A DNA stretch of 64,000 nucleotides from an uncultured Ilyobacter sp. (GTDB taxonomy: Bacteria; Fusobacteriota; Fusobacteriia; Fusobacteriales; Fusobacteriaceae). Positions 54,363-63,005 of the stretch are shown here, piece after piece. Position 1 is the stretch's first letter; each line of letters begins with the position of its first letter. The translations under genes and the position numbers were made by a program. The notes beneath the pieces were generated by a model. The model was not told where the DNA came from. It worked only from the letters and a program-made list of their open reading frames with translations, and made no database searches. The stretch spans positions 1,459,361 through 1,523,360 of the forward strand of contig NZ_OY764864.1 in NCBI RefSeq assembly GCF_963668515.1, in the 5' to 3' direction.

Positions 54363-55218
54363 GCGTTCGCGTGACCGCCTGCGGATCCGCGGGGTCGAAA
54401 CGCACCAGCGCTAATTCCGGACCGTCATGTGCCGCCGAGAAACAGTGCGTGTTGCCAATCTGCTGCAACCAGCGCCCCGTAAGACGGGCGGCTTCGTGAA
54501 TGTGGCCGTGCAATGTAATCAACGGCTGCTGCTCTTCGATCAGCCGCTGGATAGCGATGCTGCCCACATGCACATCAAGCGGTGCGTAGTCAATCATCTT
54601 CCCATCCAAGGCCGCCCGATCGAGACAAGTTCCGTACGGCGGAGCGTGGAATAGAAAGATCGCGCGGTCGAGCGAGCGCGGGCCAACCAAGCTGGCGATT
54701 TCGTCCTTGATCGTGGTATGCAGGATCTGGTTCTCGGGCATTGGTACGGAACGAAAGCCCTCCTCCGGCGGAACACAGCCCGGATCGACGTAGCGCGACA
54801 CGTCGTAGCGTTCCCAATCCTTGAGCATGAACGGCGAAGGTGGCACGCAGGCATAGCCGTAAACGTCGTACCCGGCGAACGTCACGCGGCGGTCGTGGAT
54901 ATACTCCCAAACGCCGGTGGTCGCTGCTGCAATAACCGCCGCCTCTTCCGAGCGACTGTCGTCATTCCCGAGAATGACAAAGACACGCGGATAGGCCTCC
55001 TGAAGCGTCTCCTGCAACCGCTGGAATTGCCGCACGAGGTAACCATTCACGAAATCCTCGTGATCAAAGTCGAGTGATTCACGCGTAGAGAGCCCCGAGG
55101 GCAGCAAGTCTCCCCCCAGGAATACCGCGTCTGGGCGCTCCTCGCCTATAAGCTTGAAGAGCGCCCGGTATCGGTCAATGTGCCCGTGTAAATCAGAGAC
55201 GAAGAAACAACTCGGCAT
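54355..55218 (-). CDS. Calcineurin-like metallophosphoesterase
   Basis: 287 residues from the ATG at 55218. All metal-binding motifs are intact: FFVSDLHGH (DxH), FLGGDLLPSG (GD), VILGNDDSR (GND), IFLFHAPPY (H) and LITLHGHIHEA (GHxH). It probably hydrolyses a phosphodiester or phosphomonoester in the cytoplasm. The family resembles Icc-type or YfcE-like phosphoesterases with an extra domain-length loop (about 120-170). It converges on the fused PPDK/NTase gene, with an 8-base overlap of the stops. A GTG upstream (55245) is an alternative start. Confidence 0.88.
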   Translation of the reverse strand: MPSCFFVSDLHGHIDRYRALFKLIGEERPDAVFLGGDLLPSGLSTRESLDFDHEDFVNGYLVRQFQRLQETLQEAYPRVFVILGNDDSRSEEAAVIAAATTGVWEYIHDRRVTFAGYDVYGYACVPPSPFMLKDWERYDVSRYVDPGCVPPEEGFRSVPMPENQILHTTIKDEIASLVGPRSLDRAIFLFHAPPYGTCLDRAALDGKMIDYAPLDVHVGSIAIQRLIEEQQPLITLHGHIHEAARLTGRWLQQIGNTHCFSAAHDGPELALVRFDPADPQAVTRTLI

Positions 55219-55473
55219 GGACCATATCTTCTCCGGAACGCCCACCTGTGTCGACCGTTAGCACCGGCGCCTCCCCATTCCAAACAACTTTCAAAATTGG
55301 GAGGCTCTCGGCGGCCGTCAGACGACGGATCTTTGGTTAACTGCTGAGCGAAGTGGGCCCGGCTCACGACTTTCCGACTGTTACAGGGATCCAGGTTTGT
55401 CGTTCGCTTGGCCGCAAGAACGCTGGCTTGGACTATTGCCGGATCCCAGGCAAGTTATGCAAGCTGCGCTGTA

Positions 55474-57309
55474 TCAAGGACGGCTGCCTGTGGTGTGGAA
55501 CAGGAGACGCTGGGCGGCGGGCAATACGAGTAGATCGGCGACCAATGCGGCCACGGCGGCGAAACTGAGCAGCAGGCCAAACTGCGCTGTCGGCCGGAAT
55601 GGAGCAGCACCGAATAACAGAAGGCAACTCGCGGCGACAAACGTGCTTCCTGCGCACGGGCGCCAGCAGCGTACCAGAACTCTCCGGAGTGAATCACCGT
55701 GCGCCAGCCCGGCTGCGATGTGAATTGTGTCGTCGATTGCCATCCCCACCGCGATCGCACCAATCATCAAGGCAGGCAACCCAAGCGGCCAGCCTGTTAC
55801 AACGGCCAGCACCACCAAAGCGAAGATCGGCAAGGCGTTCACCCAGGCACCGAGCAGTGCGAACAGCCAACTACGCGTCAGCAGGCCCGTGACGATCGCC
55901 GCGAGCAGCACCATCAGCGGCAACGAGAACATGGCGATGCGTTTCACCGTTCGAGAAACGCCCGCAAGTTGAGCCGCCACACCGGTCCAGGTGACCGTGC
56001 TTCCGCACTCCGCGGCACGCGCTTCCCATGCCGGTCGTGCGCTAATCAGCGCCGGCAGCGAATCGTTGGCAGCCAGACACCAGTACACCCGATCAGGGCC
56101 ATCGACGAACTCGCTGATGTCCAGCGTCTTTCTGATACCCGGCGTATCTCCGAGAATCGTCGCGACCGGGCAATCGCCACTCACAACGAGTTGAAATGGC
56201 AACATGCCGGTCAGCCGGACGTCAAGCGTGTGAAAATCGCCAGCGACGGCCGCGCTGGACGGAAAGTATCGCAGCGGGTCAGTCTCGAAACGCAGAAACG
56301 CGGCGGCGGGAATGGCGCCGATGCTCAGCAGCACGGCAGCAATGCAAATCGTGCCAGGCCTGTGTTCCACCATCCCCACCGACAGCCGGCGTCCCAGACG
56401 CGTCAGAACGCCCGGTCGAGGCGGCCTGCCGTCCGGCGGCGGCACGAGTGTGACAACTGCCAGCCACGCCAAACCTAAGCCGATAACGCCCGCAATCGCG
56501 AAATCTCGGATGGGCGCCAAGTCGGTCACGGCAAAACAAGCAATCCCCGCCGCAGTTGTCCAGCCACACAGCACGAGCGCCCATACAATCCCAGGACGGG
56601 TCGCACGATGGGCGGCATACGAAAAGCCCAACGATAGCATCATCGGCGGTACAACGGACAACGACATGTCCATGGGGACCGCCAACCAAGAGAGCCCACC
56701 AATGAGCACGAGCTGGCTGAGGACAAGCCCCGCCACCGCGGCGAGCGCCGCACGTGCGCGACCGGTTACCCAGGCCAGCAGGACAGCACCAAGTACGGTC
56801 AGGCTCGCCACGATCAGCGGCAAACGGCGTTGGCTCCAGGCGTTTAGTTCAAGATGGAACACGGCCGGCCCGCCGACGCTGACCTCGGCCGCACGTGGTC
56901 CGAGCGTCTTCGCCAGCGTGTTACGCACATCCTGGACGAAAGCCTCATCCGTGGCGGAGGCGGTGGGAAAGCAGAAAACGCCGACAAAATCCCCATCGCG
57001 GCTAACGACAAAGTCTTGCGGACTAATGCCGCGGAGTGGGCCGAAAGCTTCAACCGTCGCGGGATCGATGCACATCGCGATTGTCGGGCATGCGCGCAGA
57101 GCATCGCTGATTGTCTCGGGCGTCGCCAGCGATGCCGGGAATCCGACAACAACATACGAGGCGAAGCTGCCCCGCGTTTCCGCGGCGGGAATCCAATCCG
57201 CCAGACGATTATCGACGCGATACTGGCGCAAACCCATCGCGGCGGCAAAGGCAATCCCCAGCCAGATGGTCCATGCAAGCAAGGAACTGGCGCGCAGTGC
57301 GCTTCGCAT
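55474..57309 (-). CDS. RND/MMPL-type membrane transporter
   Basis: 611 residues from the ATG at 57309 (a TTG at 57333 is the alternative). The layout is one N-terminal membrane helix, a soluble loop (about 30-150), five or so helices (about 155-320), a second soluble loop and another helix bundle (about 455-600). The motifs LSVVPPMMLSLGFSYAAH and IGAIAVGMAIDDTIHI match the paired helix-4 signatures of MMPL/SSD proteins, including the Asp pair of proton relay in the second half. The first half carries no such Asp pair. It may export lipids or a hydrophobic product. It is divergent from the next gene (86 bases between starts). Confidence 0.82.
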   Translation of the reverse strand: MRSALRASSLLAWTIWLGIAFAAAMGLRQYRVDNRLADWIPAAETRGSFASYVVVGFPASLATPETISDALRACPTIAMCIDPATVEAFGPLRGISPQDFVVSRDGDFVGVFCFPTASATDEAFVQDVRNTLAKTLGPRAAEVSVGGPAVFHLELNAWSQRRLPLIVASLTVLGAVLLAWVTGRARAALAAVAGLVLSQLVLIGGLSWLAVPMDMSLSVVPPMMLSLGFSYAAHRATRPGIVWALVLCGWTTAAGIACFAVTDLAPIRDFAIAGVIGLGLAWLAVVTLVPPPDGRPPRPGVLTRLGRRLSVGMVEHRPGTICIAAVLLSIGAIPAAAFLRFETDPLRYFPSSAAVAGDFHTLDVRLTGMLPFQLVVSGDCPVATILGDTPGIRKTLDISEFVDGPDRVYWCLAANDSLPALISARPAWEARAAECGSTVTWTGVAAQLAGVSRTVKRIAMFSLPLMVLLAAIVTGLLTRSWLFALLGAWVNALPIFALVVLAVVTGWPLGLPALMIGAIAVGMAIDDTIHIAAGLAHGDSLRRVLVRCWRPCAGSTFVAASCLLLFGAAPFRPTAQFGLLLSFAAVAALVADLLVLPAAQRLLFHTTGSRP

Positions 57310-57394
57310 ACGTTTCTCGGCAAACAAGGTCAAGCCCGCAACAGGTGCATCGGCACCAACTCGGGCATCTTAAAACAGAAAGGAGTCATTCAAC

Positions 57395-57883
57395 ATGGAC
57401 GAACAGGAAATCATCAAGCGAACAGTGACGAGCGAGTGTTTCAAGGCCGAAGCGGCTTACGTGCGACGCGGCGGCATCGAGACCTCGACGGAGCCGCGCA
57501 TGCTGAAGCGAATCGACGACCGATTCGTGCGTACCGTGTTCCCGACCAGTGTCAAGGACATCAATGACGGCCTGATCGTGGCGATGGTGTGCCTGTGGGA
57601 CGAGCAGGAGCAGATCAACGTCTACGCCCACTGCATCAGTGCCGGCCCGGGCGTGAACGCGCAACTTCGGGCACTGTACTCGCCGCTGGGCCAGGTCAAA
57701 CCGCAGCCGGGCGTGGAGGGCGACAAGGCAGTCACGAAATTCATTGCCTGGAAGCAGGCCTCGTGGGGCAAATTCCTGAATGAGGAACTCGAGCTTGGAA
57801 CGACTGAGGCCTCACAGCGCTGGCTGGCCAGTTTCTGGAAGGCACTTGACCGAATGTATGGCGGAGGAAACCTGCGTGGCTGA
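57395..57883 (+). CDS. Hypothetical protein
   Basis: 162 residues with AAAGGAG 10 bases upstream. The sequence is well formed (RFVRTVFPTSVKDINDGLIVA, then NVYAHCISAGPGVNAQLRALY, and GKFLNEELELGTTEASQRWLA) and lacks a signal peptide or membrane helix. I recognise no family. Its stop overlaps the start of the following lipoprotein gene, which implies a shared transcript. Confidence 0.65.
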   Translation: MDEQEIIKRTVTSECFKAEAAYVRRGGIETSTEPRMLKRIDDRFVRTVFPTSVKDINDGLIVAMVCLWDEQEQINVYAHCISAGPGVNAQLRALYSPLGQVKPQPGVEGDKAVTKFIAWKQASWGKFLNEELELGTTEASQRWLASFWKALDRMYGGGNLRG

Positions 57884-59477
57884 TTCGCGCGCCCCACATG
57901 GAAGCAAAGCTGTGTTGATGTCGAGCCGATTGCACGCTGTGTGCGCCCTGCTCGCATTGCTCGGTGCCGGCTTGTCCGGCTGCACTACCGGGCGCTACGT
58001 CGAGGGCGTGCAGCTTGCAGCCGAGCGTGCCGGCGTGGGCGACGCCGCCAGCTTCGCCGTCAGCCGACGAGGCCACTTGCGCTTCGATCATGCAACGCTC
58101 TCGGAACTCGATGACGTGCTTCGTCTCGACGACCTCGATGCCATGAAGAAGTCTGGCTCGGCCACACTCACGACGGCTAATGCAATCGCCACGCGCGCGG
58201 TCGACGACGAACTCGACCGGTTGCCGCCCAAGGAACTCGATCACCTCGTGGATCAGTATCGACTCGCGGAGATTCCGGTCGAACCACACGCTCGCCGCGC
58301 CGCGCTCAAGGCGGCCTATGCCGAGCGGGCCACTGCGCTGCTGAAAGCCGACCAGGAGCACCTGGCGGAGCTGCCGACTGTCTCGGCAGCGAGACGCTTT
58401 CTGCAAGAGATCCGCGATGCGGTTGCGCCGCCGCCGGGCGATCGCGGCAAGGTCGCGCGGGCATTGCTCGGCGCTCCGCTTTTCCTGCCCGCAGCCATTG
58501 GCGCCGAGATCGCGGATGCCGAGGCGACCGACCGAGCGGTGACAGCCGACTTCACGCAGATCGCGGTATACAACCCGCCGAGTACCGTCGCGCCGCCCAC
58601 GGCGGAGGAACTCGAGAACGCGGCCCCGGCGCAACTCGCGCAATGGTTCGCCCCCGTCTTCGTGCAGCAGGTGGATCCCGCCGCGGACTACCCGCCCGAT
58701 GATGATCGCGTCGGGCGCGTGTGGCTCGATGGCACACCGGACGTCGTGGCTGTTCATGTGGACACGACAGCGCCGGTCGTCTACTGGTCACACCAGGTGG
58801 CGAAGGTCGAGCAGCGACGCTACGACCAGTTGGTATACGTCGCGTGGTACCCGCGCCATCCGGCAATGTCTGACAATGATCCCTCGGCCGGCAACATCGA
58901 TGGCGTCGTTGTACGTCTCACGCTGGATCGACATCATCGCCCCGCCGTCTATGAATTCGTGCGGAGTTGCGGCTGCTATCACACTCTGTGGGTGGCCGAA
59001 TTCGTGGAAGCAGCAGCGCGGGCGGAGTACGGTCCTCCGACAGCCGCGCAGCAGTTCGCCGTACAACGCACCGGCACAAAGCGTGAACTGTTCATGCCGG
59101 AACTCGTGCCGGATGACGGGGCGCGGCCGCACCGGCCGATCGCGTATGTCAGCGCCGGATACCATTTGCTGATGCGTATCCATCCGCTGACAGACGAGGA
59201 TCTGGCCGGCGAGATCACACGCGAATACACGTACCAACTGCGCCCCTACGACGAATTGACGCGTTTGCCACTCGGAGACGGCGTGGCAAGCATGTTTGGC
59301 AGCGACGGTCTCGTGCATGACGCGGGGCGTCGTGAAGGCTGGCTGCTAGCGCCGACCGGGATGCTCAGTGCCGGCCAGCCACGTCAGTTGGGAACCATGA
59401 AGATCCGCATGGACGCCTACGATTACGACGATCCGCGATTGCTCGAACGCAACCTGCGATTGCCGGCGGATTTTTGA
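57876..59477 (+). CDS. Lipoprotein of unknown function
   Basis: 533 residues from a GTG at 57876, preferred because GGAGG lies 5-6 bases upstream and it overlaps the preceding stop; an ATG at 57918 is the alternative. A signal peptide ends in the lipobox LLGAGLSGC. The middle is rich in helices (about 60-220), and the C-terminal half contains a conserved-looking segment DVVAVHVDTTAPVVYWSHQ, then YVAWYPRHPAMSDNDP and FVRSCGCYHTLWVAEFVE, with two adjacent Cys. I do not recognise the family. It lies in the vicinity of the RND-type transporter and the lipid gene set. Confidence 0.75.
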   Translation: MADSRAPHGSKAVLMSSRLHAVCALLALLGAGLSGCTTGRYVEGVQLAAERAGVGDAASFAVSRRGHLRFDHATLSELDDVLRLDDLDAMKKSGSATLTTANAIATRAVDDELDRLPPKELDHLVDQYRLAEIPVEPHARRAALKAAYAERATALLKADQEHLAELPTVSAARRFLQEIRDAVAPPPGDRGKVARALLGAPLFLPAAIGAEIADAEATDRAVTADFTQIAVYNPPSTVAPPTAEELENAAPAQLAQWFAPVFVQQVDPAADYPPDDDRVGRVWLDGTPDVVAVHVDTTAPVVYWSHQVAKVEQRRYDQLVYVAWYPRHPAMSDNDPSAGNIDGVVVRLTLDRHHRPAVYEFVRSCGCYHTLWVAEFVEAAARAEYGPPTAAQQFAVQRTGTKRELFMPELVPDDGARPHRPIAYVSAGYHLLMRIHPLTDEDLAGEITREYTYQLRPYDELTRLPLGDGVASMFGSDGLVHDAGRREGWLLAPTGMLSAGQPRQLGTMKIRMDAYDYDDPRLLERNLRLPADF

Positions 59478-59495
59478 GGACGCAACCGGATGCTC

Positions 59496-60710
59496 TCACG
59501 CCTGCGAACCTGTGCGGGTACCGCGCCAGACGATCGGCCGGCGTGTGAGCATCCACCACCACGACCGCAACAGGATGGCACCCACGACAACCACCGAGAC
59601 GGGATAGAGCCACAAGTATCGGCGGTCGCAACGGCACAAGCCCCACGCACGGTAGCTGACCGAATAGACAGCGACGAAATGCAGCCACAGCAACACAATG
59701 AACACCAGCGTCAGGCGATCATCCGGCCAGCCATGGCGGACAACATGGAGTGCCGCGAGCGGCGCGCCGACGCTCGGCAGCAACGATCCGCCTGCAAGCG
59801 AAACCATGCTCGCCAGCAACTTCCAGCGCCGTTGCAGGGCGCCGATGAAGATGCGCGTCCAGCCGTTATAGGTCTCGCGGAAGTTCGTATACATCCGCAC
59901 CGCAACGATCTCCGGGCCGAGTGCTGTTCGCAACCGCAGGCCAAAACGCTTCGCGTGCTGCGCCAACGGGATATCTTCAATCACCGTGTCGCGGGCGCAG
60001 TCGTGCCCCCCCATCGCCAGGTAACGCTCCCGGCGTCCAAGAACGAATTGTCCATTGGCGTATGCGAGCGAAGACGACGCCTGGTTTGCTCGAAACGGCG
60101 GAAACCAGTAGAGAATCAACGCGCCGCACAGCGGGATGAGCATGTGCTCCCAGAACGAGCGATGATCGGCGGCAATCCACAACGTCAGCAAATCGGCGTT
60201 GTGCTGTTCCGCGTGTTCGACGGCCCCCGCGAGCCCGCCGGGATCAAAACGGCAGTCAGCATCGGCAAAGAGTACCCACGGCGAACTGGCAAGTTCTCCG
60301 CCGCGCTGACAAGCATGCGCCTTGCCAGCCCATCCGGCGGGCAAGGCGTCGATACGCACAACGCGGAGCCGCTGGTCTCCTTCGGCGGCGGCGCTGGCGA
60401 CCGCCGCGGTATCATCATCCGAGCGATCATCCACAACGATGAGTTCGCGAACGACAGGCCCTTGCGAGAGCACGGTTCGCACGCACTCGGCCAGTCGCTC
60501 GCTTTCGTTCCGGGCAGGAATGACGACCGACAAACAGCCGTCGCGTGCGGCACCGGACGCGGGTGCGACGTACAGCCCCAGTGGCCGGGCGAGCGACAGC
60601 AGCACATGCCGTACCCACCAGCCCGCCACGACGACGCCATAGAACCCGATTGCGATCCACCACACCGACACGAGCGACTCCCTGTGTATCGAAAGTACTT
60701 GCCCAGCCAC
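59496..60710 (-). CDS. Membrane-bound GT2 glycosyltransferase (HpnB/CrtQ-like)
   Basis: 404 residues from a GTG start. An N-terminal membrane helix (WWIAIGFYGVVVAGWWV) is followed by a GT-A domain: LSVVIPARNESERLAECV, LIVVDDRSDDDTAAV, LPAGWAGKAHACQRGGE and the metal site FADADCRFDPGG, then CARDTVIEDIPLAQHAK. Two or three C-terminal helices follow (about 300-400). The GWxGK motif plus terminal membrane helices resembles hopene-associated HpnB and carotenoid glycosyltransferases (CrtQ type). It probably modifies a lipid or carotenoid. The gene is divergent from the reductase gene. Confidence 0.82.
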   Translation of the reverse strand: MAGQVLSIHRESLVSVWWIAIGFYGVVVAGWWVRHVLLSLARPLGLYVAPASGAARDGCLSVVIPARNESERLAECVRTVLSQGPVVRELIVVDDRSDDDTAAVASAAAEGDQRLRVVRIDALPAGWAGKAHACQRGGELASSPWVLFADADCRFDPGGLAGAVEHAEQHNADLLTLWIAADHRSFWEHMLIPLCGALILYWFPPFRANQASSSLAYANGQFVLGRRERYLAMGGHDCARDTVIEDIPLAQHAKRFGLRLRTALGPEIVAVRMYTNFRETYNGWTRIFIGALQRRWKLLASMVSLAGGSLLPSVGAPLAALHVVRHGWPDDRLTLVFIVLLWLHFVAVYSVSYRAWGLCRCDRRYLWLYPVSVVVVGAILLRSWWWMLTRRPIVWRGTRTGSQA

Positions 60711-60757
60711 GCTGAAAGCCGCGGGGCCTCAGATGATCGTAGACAAGGAGCCCGCCG

Positions 60758-62335
60758 GTGAAAACGTTTGCGAGAAAAGAGCGCCCGTGGATCCTTCTCA
60801 CCGGCGCCACCGGCTTTCTTGGAGCGGCGCTGGTGCACGAGCTCATCACACGCAACCAGCGTGTGCTCTGTCTGGTGCGCAGCGATAGCCCAACAACCGC
60901 CCGGGAACGTGTCGTGAACGTATTGCGCTCCTGGACCAGCGACGTGGAGCATCTGTTCGAGACCGGACGGCTCGCGGTCATCCGGGGCGACTTGCACGCG
61001 TCTGCGGCGGGGATACCGGCGGATCTTCAGGCAGGCTTGCGAGCTCGCATCGCATCAGTGGTTCACGTGGCGGGCAACGTACGCTTCTCGGCCACGACCG
61101 ATGGAGAACCGGCGCGTACCAATGTCGGTGGCACGGAGCAGGTCTTCAAACTGGCCCACGCGTTGGATTGCCGCGACTGGCATTTTGTGAGCACGGCCTA
61201 TGTCGCGGGAGCCGTAAAGGACGCACGCGAGCAAATGTACGCTGCGCCGCCTCCTTTCCGCAACGTGTATGAACAAAGCAAGTGGGAAGCCGAACAGCGA
61301 GCGGCCACGCTGGCACAGCAAGCCGCGGCGACACTGACGATCTATCGCCCGTCAATCGTCGTGGGACACAGTGAGACCGGCCAGGCCACGCGGTTCACCG
61401 GCGTTTATTACCTGTTCCGGGCAACGTCGCTGCTGGCACGCGCTGCCGCGCAACAGAAGAGCATCGATCGCCACGCCCTGCCGCTGCATATCCCCGCCCG
61501 CGCGTCCGGCCAACCCAATCTGATCTGCTCAGATGACGTGGCCCACGCGTTTGGGACGCTTTTTGCTGACAAAGCGGCGCACGGCGGCGTCTATCATGTC
61601 ACGCATCCGGAGCCGCCCACGAACGCGCAGCTAAAACGCGTGCTCGAAGCGGAGTACGACCTGGCCGGTGGCAGCTTCGTGGGCGACGCCAAAACGGACA
61701 CGGATCAATCACCGCCGACACAACACGCGCCGTTGCAGCAACTCTTCGACGAGGTAACGCAGCCCGTAGCGGACTATCTGTTCGATGCGCCCCGTTTCGA
61801 CCGCACGCAGGTCGATCGATTCGTGAAGCAGCCGCCGGCCCCGTGGACGGATGAGCGGCTCGCCCGACTGATCGCATTCGCCGAGCATGGCGGCTGGCGC
61901 GCCAGTGGAACCGCCCGGCACGCGGAAACACAAGTTGAGGAGGTGGGCAAGTACTTTCTCGAGTTCCTGCCGGCGCGAATGGCGGGGCCACACCTGGCAG
62001 CAATCCGCGACACCGACCTGTCCGTACGATTCGAGATTGGCTCGGTGACGGGGGGGCACTGGTGGTGTCGGTTCGCGAATGGCCGGGTCGTGACGGTCGA
62101 GCCGGCCGCGAACAAACCGGCCGATGTTGTCTATCGAACGAGCGTGCTACGTTTTCGAGCAGCCGTCGCCGGCGAGATCAGTGGAGCGGAGCTGTTCTTG
62201 TCCGGCGATGCACAGGTTGAAGGCGATATCGAACGCGCGCTGAAGTTCGCCATGGTGCTGGAAGAATTCGTGCGGGCTCATCCTTACGCCCCGCCGGCAT
62301 CCACCACAAACATCAATGCAGACGGAACAACCTGA
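60758..62335 (+). CDS. NAD(P)-dependent acyl-thioester/fatty acyl reductase fused to an SCP2-like domain
   Basis: 525 residues from a GTG with AAGGAG 7 bases upstream. The N-terminal extended SDR domain (about 1-270) has the cofactor loop LLTGATGFLGAALV, the Ser in HFVSTAYVAG and the active-site YEQSKWEAE (YxxxK). It is the NAD_binding_4 / thioester-reductase type that reduces activated acyl chains. The C-terminal part (about 395-510, DTDLSVRFEIGSVTGGHWW ... GDAQVEGDIERALKF) resembles a lipid-binding SCP2 sterol carrier domain. A fused reductase plus lipid carrier fits acyl-chain or wax-type lipid metabolism. The next gene starts 1 base past its stop. Confidence 0.8.
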   Translation: MKTFARKERPWILLTGATGFLGAALVHELITRNQRVLCLVRSDSPTTARERVVNVLRSWTSDVEHLFETGRLAVIRGDLHASAAGIPADLQAGLRARIASVVHVAGNVRFSATTDGEPARTNVGGTEQVFKLAHALDCRDWHFVSTAYVAGAVKDAREQMYAAPPPFRNVYEQSKWEAEQRAATLAQQAAATLTIYRPSIVVGHSETGQATRFTGVYYLFRATSLLARAAAQQKSIDRHALPLHIPARASGQPNLICSDDVAHAFGTLFADKAAHGGVYHVTHPEPPTNAQLKRVLEAEYDLAGGSFVGDAKTDTDQSPPTQHAPLQQLFDEVTQPVADYLFDAPRFDRTQVDRFVKQPPAPWTDERLARLIAFAEHGGWRASGTARHAETQVEEVGKYFLEFLPARMAGPHLAAIRDTDLSVRFEIGSVTGGHWWCRFANGRVVTVEPAANKPADVVYRTSVLRFRAAVAGEISGAELFLSGDAQVEGDIERALKFAMVLEEFVRAHPYAPPASTTNINADGTT

Positions 62336-62336
62336 C

Positions 62337-63005
62337 ATGAGCACTCCCACGCAGCCACTGGACATCGAAGAGGAAACCGTTGAAATCGAGAGCCCAGCCG
62401 CTCGGTTGACCGGAGTCCTCGCATATCCACTCATCGGACGGCCCAAACGTGCCGCGCTGATCGTGGGGCCCCATCCGCTGATGGGCGGTCGGCTCGAAAA
62501 CAATGTCGTCCGGCAGGTTGGGCGTGGTCTGGCCGAGCGTGCGTTCGCGACGCTCCGCTTCGAGTTCGACGACGCCAGCGCGGCTCCCGATGTAATGGCC
62601 GAGTTCTGGCGCACCGGACACGCCCCCGACGATCCGCAACGAGCGGTGGATTCGCGGGCGGCACTGGACTGGCTCTCTAGTGTGTGTACCGGGCCGATAC
62701 TGCTGATCGGCTATTCCTTCGGCGCGTCGTTGCTGGCCGGCCTGCTGAACGAACGGAGCAGCGGCGTTGTGCTGATCGGGGCAACGTTCGCACAACACGA
62801 CTATCGTGCGCTCGCCGCCAACAGCGTTTCCAAACTCGTTATCGCCGCGGACAACGACTTCGCAACGCCGATGACAACCACGGAGCAATGGGTCGCCACG
62901 GCCGCCGACCCCAAGCGACTCGTCGTGATGCCGGCGGCCGAGCATTTCTATCGCGGCCACGAAGGTCGCATCGTCGAGGAGATTCTCCAGTGGCTACCGC
63001 GCTGA
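62337..63005 (+). CDS. Alpha/beta hydrolase
   Basis: 222 residues from the ATG at 62337, 1 base after the stop of the reductase gene. The strand-loop VGPHPLMGGRLENNVVRQ, the nucleophile elbow GYSFGAS and the late His in AEHFYRGHE mark an alpha/beta hydrolase of the dienelactone hydrolase/YcfP-like size class. The acid lies probably in AADNDFATPM. The start of the following ligase gene overlaps its end by 16 bases, so these genes are cotranscribed. The substrate is unknown; thioesterase is plausible by context. Confidence 0.82.
   Translation: MSTPTQPLDIEEETVEIESPAARLTGVLAYPLIGRPKRAALIVGPHPLMGGRLENNVVRQVGRGLAERAFATLRFEFDDASAAPDVMAEFWRTGHAPDDPQRAVDSRAALDWLSSVCTGPILLIGYSFGASLLAGLLNERSSGVVLIGATFAQHDYRALAANSVSKLVIAADNDFATPMTTTEQWVATAADPKRLVVMPAAEHFYRGHEGRIVEEILQWLPR

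Noticed and set aside
57395..57883. Immunity or toxin gene
   Set aside because: No toxin-like domain in the neighbourhood and no coupling to an RHS gene; left as hypothetical.
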